Origin: Streptomyces sennicomposti | GTDB taxonomy: Bacteria > Actinomycetota > Actinomycetes > Streptomycetales > Streptomycetaceae | Direction: 5' to 3' | Assembly: GCF_019890635.1 (NCBI RefSeq) | Contig: NZ_JAIOAB010000006.1 | Location: 1 to 64,000, forward strand | Length of the DNA stretch: 64,000 nucleotides | In this document: positions 41,157-51,143 of the stretch, in pieces | Position numbering within the stretch: the first letter of the stretch is position 1 | Layout of the letters: each line of letters begins with the position of its first letter | Notes under the pieces: generated by a model | What the model was told of the DNA's origin: nothing | Databases searched by the model: none | What the model saw: only the letters and a program-made list of their open reading frames with translations | Position numbers and translations under genes: made by a program

Positions 41157-43541
41157 TCAGCCCTCCTGACGCGAAGGGCGGCGCAAGCTCGGCCGGTGGG
41201 CCGTCGCCCGCGACTTCAGGGCCGACCAGCGGACCGAGAGGGCCCAGGCGACGCTCGCCGCGGAGCGGGGGGCCAGGACCGCGCGCAGGCGGGCGCCGCG
41301 GGAGGCCGTGGCGCGCAGACCCGCGGCGGCCCGCCGGGCGTCCTCGGCCAGCCCGGCCACCGGACGCGGCCGTGGCGCGTACAGGACCTGCTCCACCGCG
41401 GCGGCCAGCCGCTGCACCGACTCCGCGGCCACCGGATCGAGCCGCCCGAGCCGGATGATCCGCTCGGCGGCCCTGCGCGGCGTCAGCGAGTCGTCCGGCG
41501 CGATCCCGAAGTCCCACGCCGTGTCCGTCAGTTCCCGCCAGACGGCCAGCGCGTGCGGGGCGGCGTCCGCCGCACCCCGCCCGTGCGCGCCCAGCCGCAC
41601 CGACCGCACCCGTCTGCGCCACAGCAGCGGCAGCAGCGGCAGCACCACGACCGCCGCCCCGCCCAGCGCCCACGCCGCGACCGCCCACCACCGCGGGCCG
41701 CCCCCGTCGACGGGCAGCGCCGCCTGCGCGGACGCGCTCGGGCACTCCTGGAGCCGCCGCTGCGCCGCCGGGCAGTCCGTGCTCGCCGGGGCCGAGGCGG
41801 ACGGGGCCGCGCTCGCCGACGTGGACGGCACCGCCGGGTTCGGCAGGCTCGTGCTCGGCGTGTCCGACTGGGTGTACTCGGGCAGCGTGCCCCGCGTCGG
41901 AGTCGGCTCGAAACGGGTCCAGCCGACGCCCTCGAAGTACAGCTCGGGCCAGGCGTGCGCGTCCTTCAGCCCCACCGCGACCGTGCCGTCGCCCTGCGGC
42001 GCGCCGGGCGCGAAGCCGACCGCCACCCGGGCGGGGATGCCCAGCGTCCGGGCCATCGCGGCCATCGCGAAGGAGAAGTGCACGCAGAAGCCCCGCTTGT
42101 CCGCCAGGAACTTCGCGATCGCCTGCGAGCCGGTGCCCACCTCGACCTGGGTGTCGTACCGGAAGCCGCCGTCCAGCGCGAACCAGTCCTGGAGTTTGAC
42201 CGCCTGCTCGTAGTGGTTCGCCGCCCCCTCGGTGACCGCGCGCGCGGTGATCCCGACGATCTCCGGCAGCGACTTGGGCACCTCGGTGTACTCGCGCTTC
42301 AGCGCCGCGGGCGGGTTCGGCGCGTCGGCCAGCTGCTCCGCCGTCGGCCGCAGGTCCAGGCTCCTGACCTGGTACGTCAGCCCGCGCGTGTTCTGCCCGT
42401 GGTCGCCGACCAGGGTCATGCCCACGGGTTCGTAGCGCCAGTTGCCCTCGATCCGCACGCCGCTCGGCGGATACGGCATCGGCAGCCAGTCCTGCGCGTA
42501 CCAGTTCGCCGCGGAGATCGTCGTCGTGACCTCCGCGCGCCGGACGTCGCCGCTGAGGCCGGCCGGTGTGGGCAGCGGGTCGGGCACGCCGACGATGTGC
42601 CGCTGGGACGGCTTCCAGGTGGTGCCGTCGAAGTCGTCCAGGGACACGATCCGCAGATACAGGTCGGAGGCGTCCGCGCTGTTCGTGCGCAGGTTCAGGA
42701 CCGTGCGGTCCTGGTCGACGTTGAGGCTGTCGCGCAGCGAGACCAGCGGGTTCACCGCGGAGATCGTGCCGCCGCCCCCGACGCGCGCGCCGGCGCCCGG
42801 CCCGGCGGGCCCCAGCAGCCCGCCGTCCATCGCCGGCAGCGCCAGCGGCACCACCAGGGCGACGCCCAGCGCGAGCGCGCCGATCCGGCGTCCGGTGCGC
42901 ACCGGCGCCGGCGCGCCGGCGGCCTCCCGGCCCGGCGCGGGCGCCGCGCCGCTGAACACCCGGCCCCACTGGGCGAGCCGGTCCCGGCCCTCGGCCAGCA
43001 GCAGCATCAGATAGCCCGCCGCCGCGACCAGGAACCACAGCCAGTCCCAGCCCCCGGTGGCCAGACCGGCGGCCACGGAGTACAGCGCGAGCAGCGGCAG
43101 CCCGGCGGGGGCGGCGCTGCGGAAGGTCACGGCGAGGGCGTCCACCAGCAGCCCGATCACCAGCACGCCGCCGACCAGCATCAGCCGGATGCCGTCGGTC
43201 AGCGGCGCCGGGGTGGCGTACCGGCTGACGTCGTCGCCGCCCTGCTGCAACAGGTCGATCAGCTGCCGGAAGGCGTCGGGACCCGGCAGCAGCCCGCCCA
43301 GGGCCTGCCCCCGGGCGAAGACCAGGACCAGCAGCACCAGCGTCACCAGGGCCTGCACCAGCACGGTCAGCGGTCGCGGCACCGGCGCCCGCCGCATCGC
43401 CGCGCCCACGCCCGACTGCACCGCCACCAGCAGCGCCGCCTGCCAGATCCACCGGGAGGAGCCGACCAGCGGCAGCAGCGCGCACGCCGCCATCACCGTC
43501 GCCAGTGCGGCGCTCCACTCCAGCCGCGCCCGCCCGCTCAT
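41157..43541 (-). CDS. Transglutaminase-like membrane protein (TgpA family)
   Basis: 794 aa from ATG 43541, overlapping the DUF58 stop in ATGA. Residues 1-250 have about six membrane helices ('LEWSAALATVMAACALLPLV' onwards), then an extracellular transglutaminase-like domain with a Cys in 'FLADKRGFCVHFSFAMAAMA', His in 'GLKDAHAWPELYFEGVGW' and Asp/Phe in 'RFEPTPTRG'. A Ser/Ala linker and a further helix ('WWAVAAWALGGAAVVVLPL') precede a cytoplasmic DUF4129-like tail. With MoxR and DUF58 it forms the classic moxR-DUF58-tgpA operon, possibly for envelope protein processing. Confidence 0.92.
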   Translation of the reverse strand: MSGRARLEWSAALATVMAACALLPLVGSSRWIWQAALLVAVQSGVGAAMRRAPVPRPLTVLVQALVTLVLLVLVFARGQALGGLLPGPDAFRQLIDLLQQGGDDVSRYATPAPLTDGIRLMLVGGVLVIGLLVDALAVTFRSAAPAGLPLLALYSVAAGLATGGWDWLWFLVAAAGYLMLLLAEGRDRLAQWGRVFSGAAPAPGREAAGAPAPVRTGRRIGALALGVALVVPLALPAMDGGLLGPAGPGAGARVGGGGTISAVNPLVSLRDSLNVDQDRTVLNLRTNSADASDLYLRIVSLDDFDGTTWKPSQRHIVGVPDPLPTPAGLSGDVRRAEVTTTISAANWYAQDWLPMPYPPSGVRIEGNWRYEPVGMTLVGDHGQNTRGLTYQVRSLDLRPTAEQLADAPNPPAALKREYTEVPKSLPEIVGITARAVTEGAANHYEQAVKLQDWFALDGGFRYDTQVEVGTGSQAIAKFLADKRGFCVHFSFAMAAMARTLGIPARVAVGFAPGAPQGDGTVAVGLKDAHAWPELYFEGVGWTRFEPTPTRGTLPEYTQSDTPSTSLPNPAVPSTSASAAPSASAPASTDCPAAQRRLQECPSASAQAALPVDGGGPRWWAVAAWALGGAAVVVLPLLPLLWRRRVRSVRLGAHGRGAADAAPHALAVWRELTDTAWDFGIAPDDSLTPRRAAERIIRLGRLDPVAAESVQRLAAAVEQVLYAPRPRPVAGLAEDARRAAAGLRATASRGARLRAVLAPRSAASVAWALSVRWSALKSRATAHRPSLRRPSRQEG

Positions 43542-45039
43542 CCCCGCCCCTCCCCGAAGCCATGCCCCCCGAACCCGGACCCCGCGAACCCGGAACCCCC
43601 CAGGCCGGAACCGAGCCCGGAACCGCCCACCGCACCGACCCCGGAGCCGCCCACCGCACCGAACCCGGCGGCGTCCGCGGCAGGGGAGCCCAGGCCGCCG
43701 GCGGCGGCGGTGCGCTCGTGGTCCGCCCGCCGCCAGAGGTCCTCCAGCGAGGCCCCGCGCGGCACGCCCACGGCCGTCCAGCCCGCGTCGCGCAGCAGCC
43801 GCAGCACACCCGGCCCGGCAGCGGGGTCCGCGGGACCGGCCGCGCCGGACGGCTCCCGCGTCCAGGCCGCGTCGTCCAGCACGAACGCGACCGCGCCCCC
43901 GCTGCGCTGCCGCATCCTCGCCGCCACCGCGGCCTGCGTCTCGTCGAGATCGCCGAAGAAGGCGACCAGCAGCCCCTCGTCGCCGCCGCGCAGCACGTCG
44001 TACGCGCGCGACAGGCCCGCCCCGTCCGAGTGGTCGATCACGGCGAGGGTGTCCATCATCAGCCCGGCCGCGTCCGCCGAGTCCGTCCCGGTTCCGGCGT
44101 ACCCGTCGGCGCTGTCGCCGGGCACCGAGGCGCCCGTGTCGGTCAGCAGCCGCACCGTGAAGCCGCGCTCCAGCATGTGCACCAGCACGGAGGCGGCGGC
44201 CGACACCGCCCACTCGAAGGCCGACTCGGGGCCCGCGCCGCGGAAGGCGACGCCCCGGGTGTCCAGCAGCACCGTGCAGCGGGCGCGCTGCGGCTGCTCC
44301 TCGCGGCGCACCATCAGCTCGCCGTAGCGCGCGGTGGAGCGCCAGTGCACGCGGCGCAGGTCGTCGCCGTAGCGGTACCCGCGCGGAATGACGTCGTCCT
44401 CGCCGGCCAGCGCCAGCGCGCGCTGCCGTCCCTCGCCGTACCCCCTGGCGTCGCCGGTCAGCCGCACCGGCGGCAGCGGCGTCACCCGGGGGACGACGGT
44501 CAGGGTGTCGAACGACGAGAAGGAGCGGGTCAGTTCGCACATGCCGAACGGGTCCGACAGGCGCAGCTGGAGCGGCCCCAGCGGATACCGTCCGCGAAGG
44601 TCGGAGCGGACCCGGTAGGACACCTCGCGGCGGCCGCCGGGCTCCACCCTGTCCAGGACGAAGCGGGGCCGCGGCCCGAGCACGTAGGGCACCCGGTCCT
44701 GGAGCATCAGCAGGCCGGTGGGCAGCCGGGAGACGTTGTCCATCCGCAGGTGCACGCGGGCCTCGCTGCCGGCGGGCACGCGCGCGGGGGAGAGCCGGCG
44801 GTTGCCGGCCACCCGGTAGCGGGTGCGGTACAGCACGGCCGCGCAGACCAGCGGCAGCACGGCCAGCAGCAGACCGACCCGCAGCAGGCCGGGCTGGCCG
44901 AGGACGTAGGCGCAGACGGCCGCCGCGATCCCGGCGGCCAGGAAGGAGCGCCCGCGGGTGGTCAGACCGGCCAGCGCGGTGCGCACGCCGCCCCTGTCGT
45001 CCTGGTCGTCCTCCGGGCGCGGGGCCCCCGCCTCGGTCA

Positions 45040-45040
<1 letters not shown>
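43538..45040 (-). CDS. DUF58 domain protein
   Basis: 500 aa from ATG 45040; a GTG lies directly before it at 45043. Two N-terminal hydrophobic helices ('SFLAAGIAAAVCAYVLGQPG' and 'LRVGLLLAVLPLVCAAVLY') precede a cytoplasmic vWA-like DUF58 domain recognisable by 'YPLGPLQLRLSDPFGMCE' and 'IPRGYRYGDDLRRVHWRSTA' and 'RARCTVLLDTRG'. It is the middle gene of a coupled operon: the start overlaps the moxR stop (TGATG) and the stop overlaps the transglutaminase start (ATGA). In the family, MoxR ATPase remodels a complex containing DUF58 protein. The extreme C-terminus is Gly/Phe-rich. Confidence 0.92.
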
Positions 45041-46074
<1,034 letters not shown>

Positions 46075-46459
46075 CCGGCCCTCCTCGGCCTTTCCCCGCG
46101 CTCTTCGACGAGCGGGGGATTCCCCAGCTTTCCAGGCCGACGCCCCGCAGCGCGGACCGGCCCACCCCGAACACGGACACCACGCTGCGTAGTTCCGCGG
46201 GGTGTCACACCCGCATTCTTGCCGCCGTTACCGATTCGTGTCATCCGCCTGTGGACAACTGGCCGCGATATGTCAGGTCTTATGACCTTTACCAGGTGAC
46301 AACTCGGGGTTTTGTCCACGCCGACCAGCGATTCCGTGTATGCGGCCGGGGCGGTTCCGCATCTTCGCGGCGCGGCTCCCGGGGCCCGCGGGCCCGGTCG
46401 CCGGGGTTCGTGGGGGCACGGCCGCCGCCGTGGTGCGCGGGGCGCGCCCCCGGGCTCGG
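46075..46459. other. Intergenic region upstream of moxR
   Basis: 385 bp with no supportable gene. It includes the AT-richer stretch around 46210-46320 (for example TATGACCTTTACCAGG), plausible as the moxR promoter. Confidence 0.4.
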
Positions 46460-47008
46460 TCAGGCCGCCGGGTCGATCTCGCGCAGCCGGCCCGTGCGGA
46501 CGTCGAAGACGAAGCCGCGCACGTCGTCGGTGTGCAGCAGGAACGGCGAGGTCCGCACGCGCTGCATCGACTGCCGCACGTCCTGGTCGACGTCCTTGAA
46601 CGCCTCCACCGCCCAGGACGGCCGCTGGCCGACCTCCATCTCCAGCTCGTGCCGGAACTCCTCGGTGATGGCCTCCATGCCGCAGTTGGTGTGGTGGATC
46701 AGCACCACGCTGCGGGTGCCGAGCGCCCGCTGGCTGATGGCCAGGGAGCGGATCACGTCGTCGGTGACCACGCCGCCGGCGTTGCGGATGGTGTGACAGT
46801 CGCCGAGCCGCAGGCCGAGCGCGGCGTGCAGGTCGATACGGGCGTCCATGCAGGAGACGACCGTGACCTTGCGGACGGGACGGGCGTCCATCCCCGGGTC
46901 GGTGAACTCGTCGGCGTAGGCCGCGTTCGCCGCGACGAGGCTGTCGATGACGTCGGTGTCCGTTATGGCCTTCTCGGATCCGGCGGGAACTGATGCAGAA
47001 GTCGTCAT
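46460..47008 (-). CDS. Beta-class carbonic anhydrase
   Basis: 182 aa from ATG 47008 (MTTSASVPAGSEKAIT); in-frame ATGs at 47014 and 47029 are alternatives. Zn-binding residues are in 'VVSCMDARIDLHAALGL' (Cys, Asp, Arg dyad), and 'VVLIHHTNCGMEAITEE' (His, Cys). It interconverts CO2 and bicarbonate in the cytosol. It resembles the Rv1284-like type and ends with the family's 'VRGFVFDVRTGRLREI'. It is divergent from the dcw cluster. Confidence 0.92.
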   Translation of the reverse strand: MTTSASVPAGSEKAITDTDVIDSLVAANAAYADEFTDPGMDARPVRKVTVVSCMDARIDLHAALGLRLGDCHTIRNAGGVVTDDVIRSLAISQRALGTRSVVLIHHTNCGMEAITEEFRHELEMEVGQRPSWAVEAFKDVDQDVRQSMQRVRTSPFLLHTDDVRGFVFDVRTGRLREIDPAA

Positions 47009-47431
47009 ACTCATGACGTTACTGGTCATGCGTCTCGCGGTCCTCTTATGAGAGAGGACAAAAAGCACGACAGTCGCTTGTTGTGAGCGACTCCACACAG
47101 GCCGCTACCCCCCTCCGTCCGGGTGAAACTCACCGGATCGCCGTGTCGGCGGCACTCCGTCGGGCGACGCGCAGGCCGGTTGATTGACCGGGCGACACGG
47201 TGGACTAAAGTGACGCGAAGCGGGAGGCGCCGCTCTCCCTGCTGGACATGCATTCCCCGGAGGCCCCGGCAACCGCCCGAGCGGTCTCCCCACGTGCGCG
47301 GCGCGTACGTACGGCTCGGCCTCCTCCCGCTCCCGGTCGGCTGACGCTTCCGGCGCCGGTCGGGCCCACCGTCCGTGAGCGGTCGGGGACCCGGCGGTGC
47401 GTGCGGGACGCGCCGGACCTGAGAGGCCCCC
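47009..47431. other. Divergent promoter region between carbonic anhydrase and rsmH
   Basis: About 420 bp holding the promoters of the carbonic anhydrase gene (minus) and of the dcw cluster (plus). No gene is seen. The plus-strand promoter is listed separately. Confidence 0.5.
47184..47211 (+). promoter_or_regulatory. Promoter of the dcw cluster (TTGACC-16-TAAAGT)
   Basis: A -35 TTGACC (47184-47189) and -10 TAAAGT (47206-47211) with a 16-bp spacer lie about 220 bp upstream of rsmH. The spacer contains a GACAC pentamer (47194-47198), the core of the WhiA-binding motif; this is weak evidence by itself. The leader would be unusually long. Confidence 0.55.
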
Positions 47432-48388
47432 TTGAGCGACAGCCGACACGTCCCCGTGATGCTCCAGCGGTGCCTGGATCTCCTGGCGCCCGCCCTGGAG
47501 CGGCCGGGGGCGGTGGTCGTCGACTGCACCCTCGGCCTCGGCGGGCACAGCGAGGCGCTGCTCACCCGCTTCCCCGAGGCCCGTCTGATCGGCCTCGACC
47601 GCGACAAGGAGGCGCTGCGCCTGTCGGGCGAGCGCCTGGCCCCCTTCGGCGACCGGGCCACCCTGGTGCACGCCGTCTACGACGAGCTGCCCGACGTGCT
47701 CGACCGGCTCGGCATCGCGCGCGTGCAGGGCGTCCTGTTCGACCTCGGCGTCTCCTCCATGCAGCTGGACGAGGCCGACCGCGGCTTCGCCTACGCCCAG
47801 GACGCCCCCCTGGACATGCGCATGGACCAGACGACCGGCATCAGCGCCGCCGAGGTCCTCAACACCTACCCGCCCGGCGAACTCGTCCGCATCCTGCGCG
47901 CGTACGGCGAGGAGAAGCAGGCCAAGCGGATCGTGGCCGCGATCGTCCGCGAGCGCGAGAAGGAGCCGTTCGCCCACAGCGCCCGCCTGGTGGAGCTGAT
48001 CCGCGACGCGCTGCCGCAGGCCGCCAAGCGCACCGGCGGCAACCCGGCCAAGCGCACCTTCCAGGCGCTGCGCATCGAGGTCAACGGCGAACTCGCCGTC
48101 CTGGAGCGGGCGGTCCCGGCCGCCGTGAAGGCCCTCGACGTCGGCGGTCGGATCGCCGTACTGTCGTACCAATCCCTCGAAGACCGCCTGGTCAAGCAGG
48201 TGTTCGCGGCCGGCGCCGCCACCACCGCGCCCCCCGGGCTCCCGGTCGTCCCCGAGCGCTACCAGCCCCGGCTCAAGCTGCTGACGCGCGGTGCCGAACT
48301 TCCCACCGAGGAGGAGATCGCCGAGAACCGGCGGGCGGCGCCGGCCCGGCTGCGCGGGGTCGAGCGCGTCAGGGCGGACGTCGAGTGA
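47432..48388 (+). CDS. rsmH: 16S rRNA (cytosine(1402)-N4)-methyltransferase
   Basis: 318 aa, TTG start with GAGAGG 7 nt upstream. It methylates C1402 of 16S rRNA and heads the dcw cluster (formerly mraW). Motifs: '[17 protein letters not shown]', SAM site '[19 protein letters not shown]', '[13 protein letters not shown]', '[24 protein letters not shown]' and '[11 protein letters not shown]', '[18 protein letters not shown]' and '[14 protein letters not shown]'. The mraZ gene that precedes rsmH in many bacteria is absent here. Confidence 0.97.
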   Translation: MSDSRHVPVMLQRCLDLLAPALERPGAVVVDCTLGLGGHSEALLTRFPEARLIGLDRDKEALRLSGERLAPFGDRATLVHAVYDELPDVLDRLGIARVQGVLFDLGVSSMQLDEADRGFAYAQDAPLDMRMDQTTGISAAEVLNTYPPGELVRILRAYGEEKQAKRIVAAIVREREKEPFAHSARLVELIRDALPQAAKRTGGNPAKRTFQALRIEVNGELAVLERAVPAAVKALDVGGRIAVLSYQSLEDRLVKQVFAAGAATTAPPGLPVVPERYQPRLKLLTRGAELPTEEEIAENRRAAPARLRGVERVRADVE

Positions 48389-48402
48389 GGCAAGGGGGAC
48401 CA

Positions 48403-49059
48403 GTGAGCAGGAAACCGGAACTGAGGGGCCGCGCCGCCCGGCTGGCGCGGCTCTTCCCGGCGAACCGGCGACAGGCCGCCCGCACGCCCTTCGTCCTCCT
48501 GGTCGTGCTGCTCCTCGGCGGCGGCCTGATCGGGCTGCTGGTGCTGAACTCCGCGCTCAGCGAGGGCGCGTTCCAGCAGGACGACCTCCAGAAGGACACC
48601 AAGAACCTCACCGACGAGGAACAGGCCCTCCAGCGGGACATCGACGCCTACTCCGCCCCCGACGCCCTGGAGCGCCGCGCCCGGCAGCTCGGCATGGTGC
48701 CCGGCGGCGACCCGGCCTTCCTGAACCCGGACGGCACCGTCAAGGGCGTCCCCTCGGCCGCCCCCGAGCAGTCCCTCGCCGACCAGTCCGCCTACCAGGA
48801 GCTGCCGGTCTCCGTCCGCCCGCCCGAGTCCCTCACGGGCGCCCCCGGCCCGACGGGCGCCGCCCCGACGGCCGGCCCGCCCACGGACGGCGTCCCCGTG
48901 ACCTCCGTCCCCGCGACCCCCGTCCCGACGGAGGCCACCCCCCTGAACGGCCCCGCCCCGAACGCGCCGCAGCCCGCCCTCCCCGAGCCCGCCGCGCCCG
49001 CCGACCCCGCCGCACCGGCGGCCCCCCAGCCCGCCACGACCACGACCCCCGGCAGGTGA
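48403..49059 (+). CDS. ftsL: Cell division protein FtsL (septum formation initiator)
   Basis: 218 aa from GTG 48403 (AAGGGGGACCA upstream). Short basic cytoplasmic start, one membrane helix ('PFVLLVVLLLGGGLIGLLVL', about 29-48), then a leucine-zipper-like coiled coil ('DLQKDTKNLTDEEQALQRD') and a long Pro/Ala/Thr-rich extracellular tail. Together with DivIC and FtsQ it links FtsZ to septal peptidoglycan synthesis. It sits in its usual place between rsmH and ftsI, 6 bp before ftsI. Confidence 0.93.
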   Translation: MSRKPELRGRAARLARLFPANRRQAARTPFVLLVVLLLGGGLIGLLVLNSALSEGAFQQDDLQKDTKNLTDEEQALQRDIDAYSAPDALERRARQLGMVPGGDPAFLNPDGTVKGVPSAAPEQSLADQSAYQELPVSVRPPESLTGAPGPTGAAPTAGPPTDGVPVTSVPATPVPTEATPLNGPAPNAPQPALPEPAAPADPAAPAAPQPATTTTPGR

Positions 49060-49064
49060 CGGAA

Positions 49065-51023
49065 GTGTCCGACAGGGAACCGCCGCGCCGCCGCGTGCCC
49101 GGACCCGCAAGGCCCGCCCGCCCCGGCAGCAGCCGGCCGCGTCCCGGCCCCGGCGCCCGCCCGGCCCGCCGCCCCAACTCCGCCTGGCGGCCGCCGCCCG
49201 TGCGGGTCCTCAAGCTCGGCAGCCCCCGCCCGCGGCTGCGCCTGATCGCCGTGGCGCTGACCCTGGTGCTGCTGGTCTTCACGGTCCGGCTGCTCCAGGT
49301 GCAGGCCGTGGACGCCGCCGCCTACGCCGCCAAGGCCGACGAGAACCGCTACGTCGTCCACACCATCGCCGCCGAGCGGGGCGGCATCACCGACCGCAAC
49401 GGCGTCGCCCTCGCGGCCAGCGTGGACGCCGACGACATCACCGCCGACCCCACCATGTTCACCCGCGAGTCCCTGAAGATCGGCGACGGTCCCGAACAGG
49501 CCGCGGCCCTGCTCGCCCCGATCCTCGGCCAGGACCAGGCGGGGCTGGTCAGGAAGCTGAAGACGCGGAACACGCGGTACGTGCTGCTGGCCCGCCGGCA
49601 GACCCCGCAGGTCTGGAAGCAGATCAAGGACCTCAAGGCCGCCCTCACCAAGAAGGCGCAGACCGACAAGACCACGGTCAACGTCCTCGCCGGCGTCTTC
49701 TCCGACCCCAGCAGCAAGCGGGTCTACCCCAACGGCGACCTCGCCGCCGCCCTGCTCGGCTGGGTCAACGCCGAGGGCAAGGGCGGCGGCGGCATCGAAC
49801 AGCAGCTCGACAAGGAGCTGTCGGGCAAGCCCGGCAAGATCCGCTACGCCCAGTCCGGCGGCCGCGAGGTGCCCACGGTCGGCTCCACCCAGACGCCCGC
49901 GGTGCCCGGCTCCGACGTGGAGCTGACCATCGACCGCGACATCCAGTGGGCCGCCCAGAACGCCATCACCGAGCAGGTGCGCAAGTCCGAGGCGGACCGC
50001 GGCTACGTGATCGTCCAGGACACCCGGACCGGCGAGATCCTCGCCATGGCGAACTCCCCGGGCTTCGACCCCGGCGACCTTGCCCACGCCGACCCCGCCG
50101 CGCTCGGCAACGCCGCCGTCCAGGACGCCTTCGAGCCCGGCTCCACCGCCAAGCTCATGTCGATGGCCGCCGTCCTCCAGGAGAACGCCGCCACCCCGCT
50201 CACCCATGTCGTCGTGCCCAACCGGCTGCACCGCGGCGACCGGCTCTTCCACGACGACGTCGACCACAAGACCTGGTACCTCACGCTCAACGGCGTGCTC
50301 GCCAAGTCCAGCAACATCGGCACCATCGAGGCCACCGGCCAGCTCGGCAAGACCCAGGCCGAGGCCAACAAGGTCCTCTACTCCTACCTGCGCAAGTTCG
50401 GCATCGGCGGCTACACCGGCCTGAACCTGCCCGGCGAGACCAAGGGCATCCTCGCCCCGCCCGACAAGTGGTCCACTTCGCAGCAGTACACGATCCCGTT
50501 CGGCCAGGGCGTCTCCGTCAACGCCGTCCAGGCCGCCTCCGTGTACTCCACGATCGCCAACGGCGGGGTCCGGATCCAGCCGACGCTGGTACGCGGCACC
50601 AAGGGCCCCGACGGCCGCTTCACCCCGGCCGAGAAGCCCGCCGCCACCCGCGTGGTGAGCGCCAAGACGGCCAAGGAACTCGCCCAGATGCTGGAGTCCG
50701 TCGTGGACGACGAACAGGGCACCGGCATGAAGGCGCGCATCCCCGGGTACCGGGTCGCGGGCAAGACGGGCACCGCCAACCGAGTGGATCCGGCCACCGG
50801 CCGGTACCGCGGCTACACCTCGTCCTTCGCCGGCTTCGCGCCCGCCGACAACCCCCGCATCACCGTCTACTGCGCGATCCAGAACGCCACCAAGGGCAAC
50901 TACTACGGCGGCCAGATCTGCGGACCCATCTACAAGCAGGTCATGGAGTTCGCGCTGAAGACCCTCCAGGTGCCGCCCACCGGGGCGAAGGCCGCGAGCC
51001 TGCCCGTGGAGTTCAAGCCCTGA
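49065..51023 (+). CDS. ftsI: Penicillin-binding protein 3 (septal transpeptidase)
   Basis: 652 aa from GTG 49065, with AGGTGACGG directly upstream; an earlier GTG at 49056 overlaps the ftsL stop. One membrane helix near residues 56-76 ('LIAVALTLVLLVFTVRLLQ'), a PBP dimer domain, and a transpeptidase domain with 'FEPGSTAKLMSMAAVL' (SxxK), 'LAKSSNIGTIEA' (SxN) and 'RVAGKTGTANRV' (KTG). It cross-links septal peptidoglycan with FtsW. In Streptomyces it is required for sporulation septation rather than viability. Confidence 0.97.
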   Translation: MSDREPPRRRVPGPARPARPGSSRPRPGPGARPARRPNSAWRPPPVRVLKLGSPRPRLRLIAVALTLVLLVFTVRLLQVQAVDAAAYAAKADENRYVVHTIAAERGGITDRNGVALAASVDADDITADPTMFTRESLKIGDGPEQAAALLAPILGQDQAGLVRKLKTRNTRYVLLARRQTPQVWKQIKDLKAALTKKAQTDKTTVNVLAGVFSDPSSKRVYPNGDLAAALLGWVNAEGKGGGGIEQQLDKELSGKPGKIRYAQSGGREVPTVGSTQTPAVPGSDVELTIDRDIQWAAQNAITEQVRKSEADRGYVIVQDTRTGEILAMANSPGFDPGDLAHADPAALGNAAVQDAFEPGSTAKLMSMAAVLQENAATPLTHVVVPNRLHRGDRLFHDDVDHKTWYLTLNGVLAKSSNIGTIEATGQLGKTQAEANKVLYSYLRKFGIGGYTGLNLPGETKGILAPPDKWSTSQQYTIPFGQGVSVNAVQAASVYSTIANGGVRIQPTLVRGTKGPDGRFTPAEKPAATRVVSAKTAKELAQMLESVVDDEQGTGMKARIPGYRVAGKTGTANRVDPATGRYRGYTSSFAGFAPADNPRITVYCAIQNATKGNYYGGQICGPIYKQVMEFALKTLQVPPTGAKAASLPVEFKP

Positions 51024-51143
51024 CCCGCGCCGCCCCCGGCCGGGACGGTCCCGCGCCGCCGCCGCTCACCGCGGCGCGGACCGCCCCGCCGCCGGGACCC
51101 GCACGACCCGTACCACCCGCACGGAACCACCAGGAACCAGCCC

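Noticed and set aside
40700..41160. Small proteins reading through the CRISPR repeats
   Set aside because: The translated GWSPRVRGW-type peptides are artefacts of the periodic repeat, not genes.
47105..48172. Minus-strand frame opposite rsmH
   Set aside because: Shadow frame; the plus strand has all RsmH motifs.
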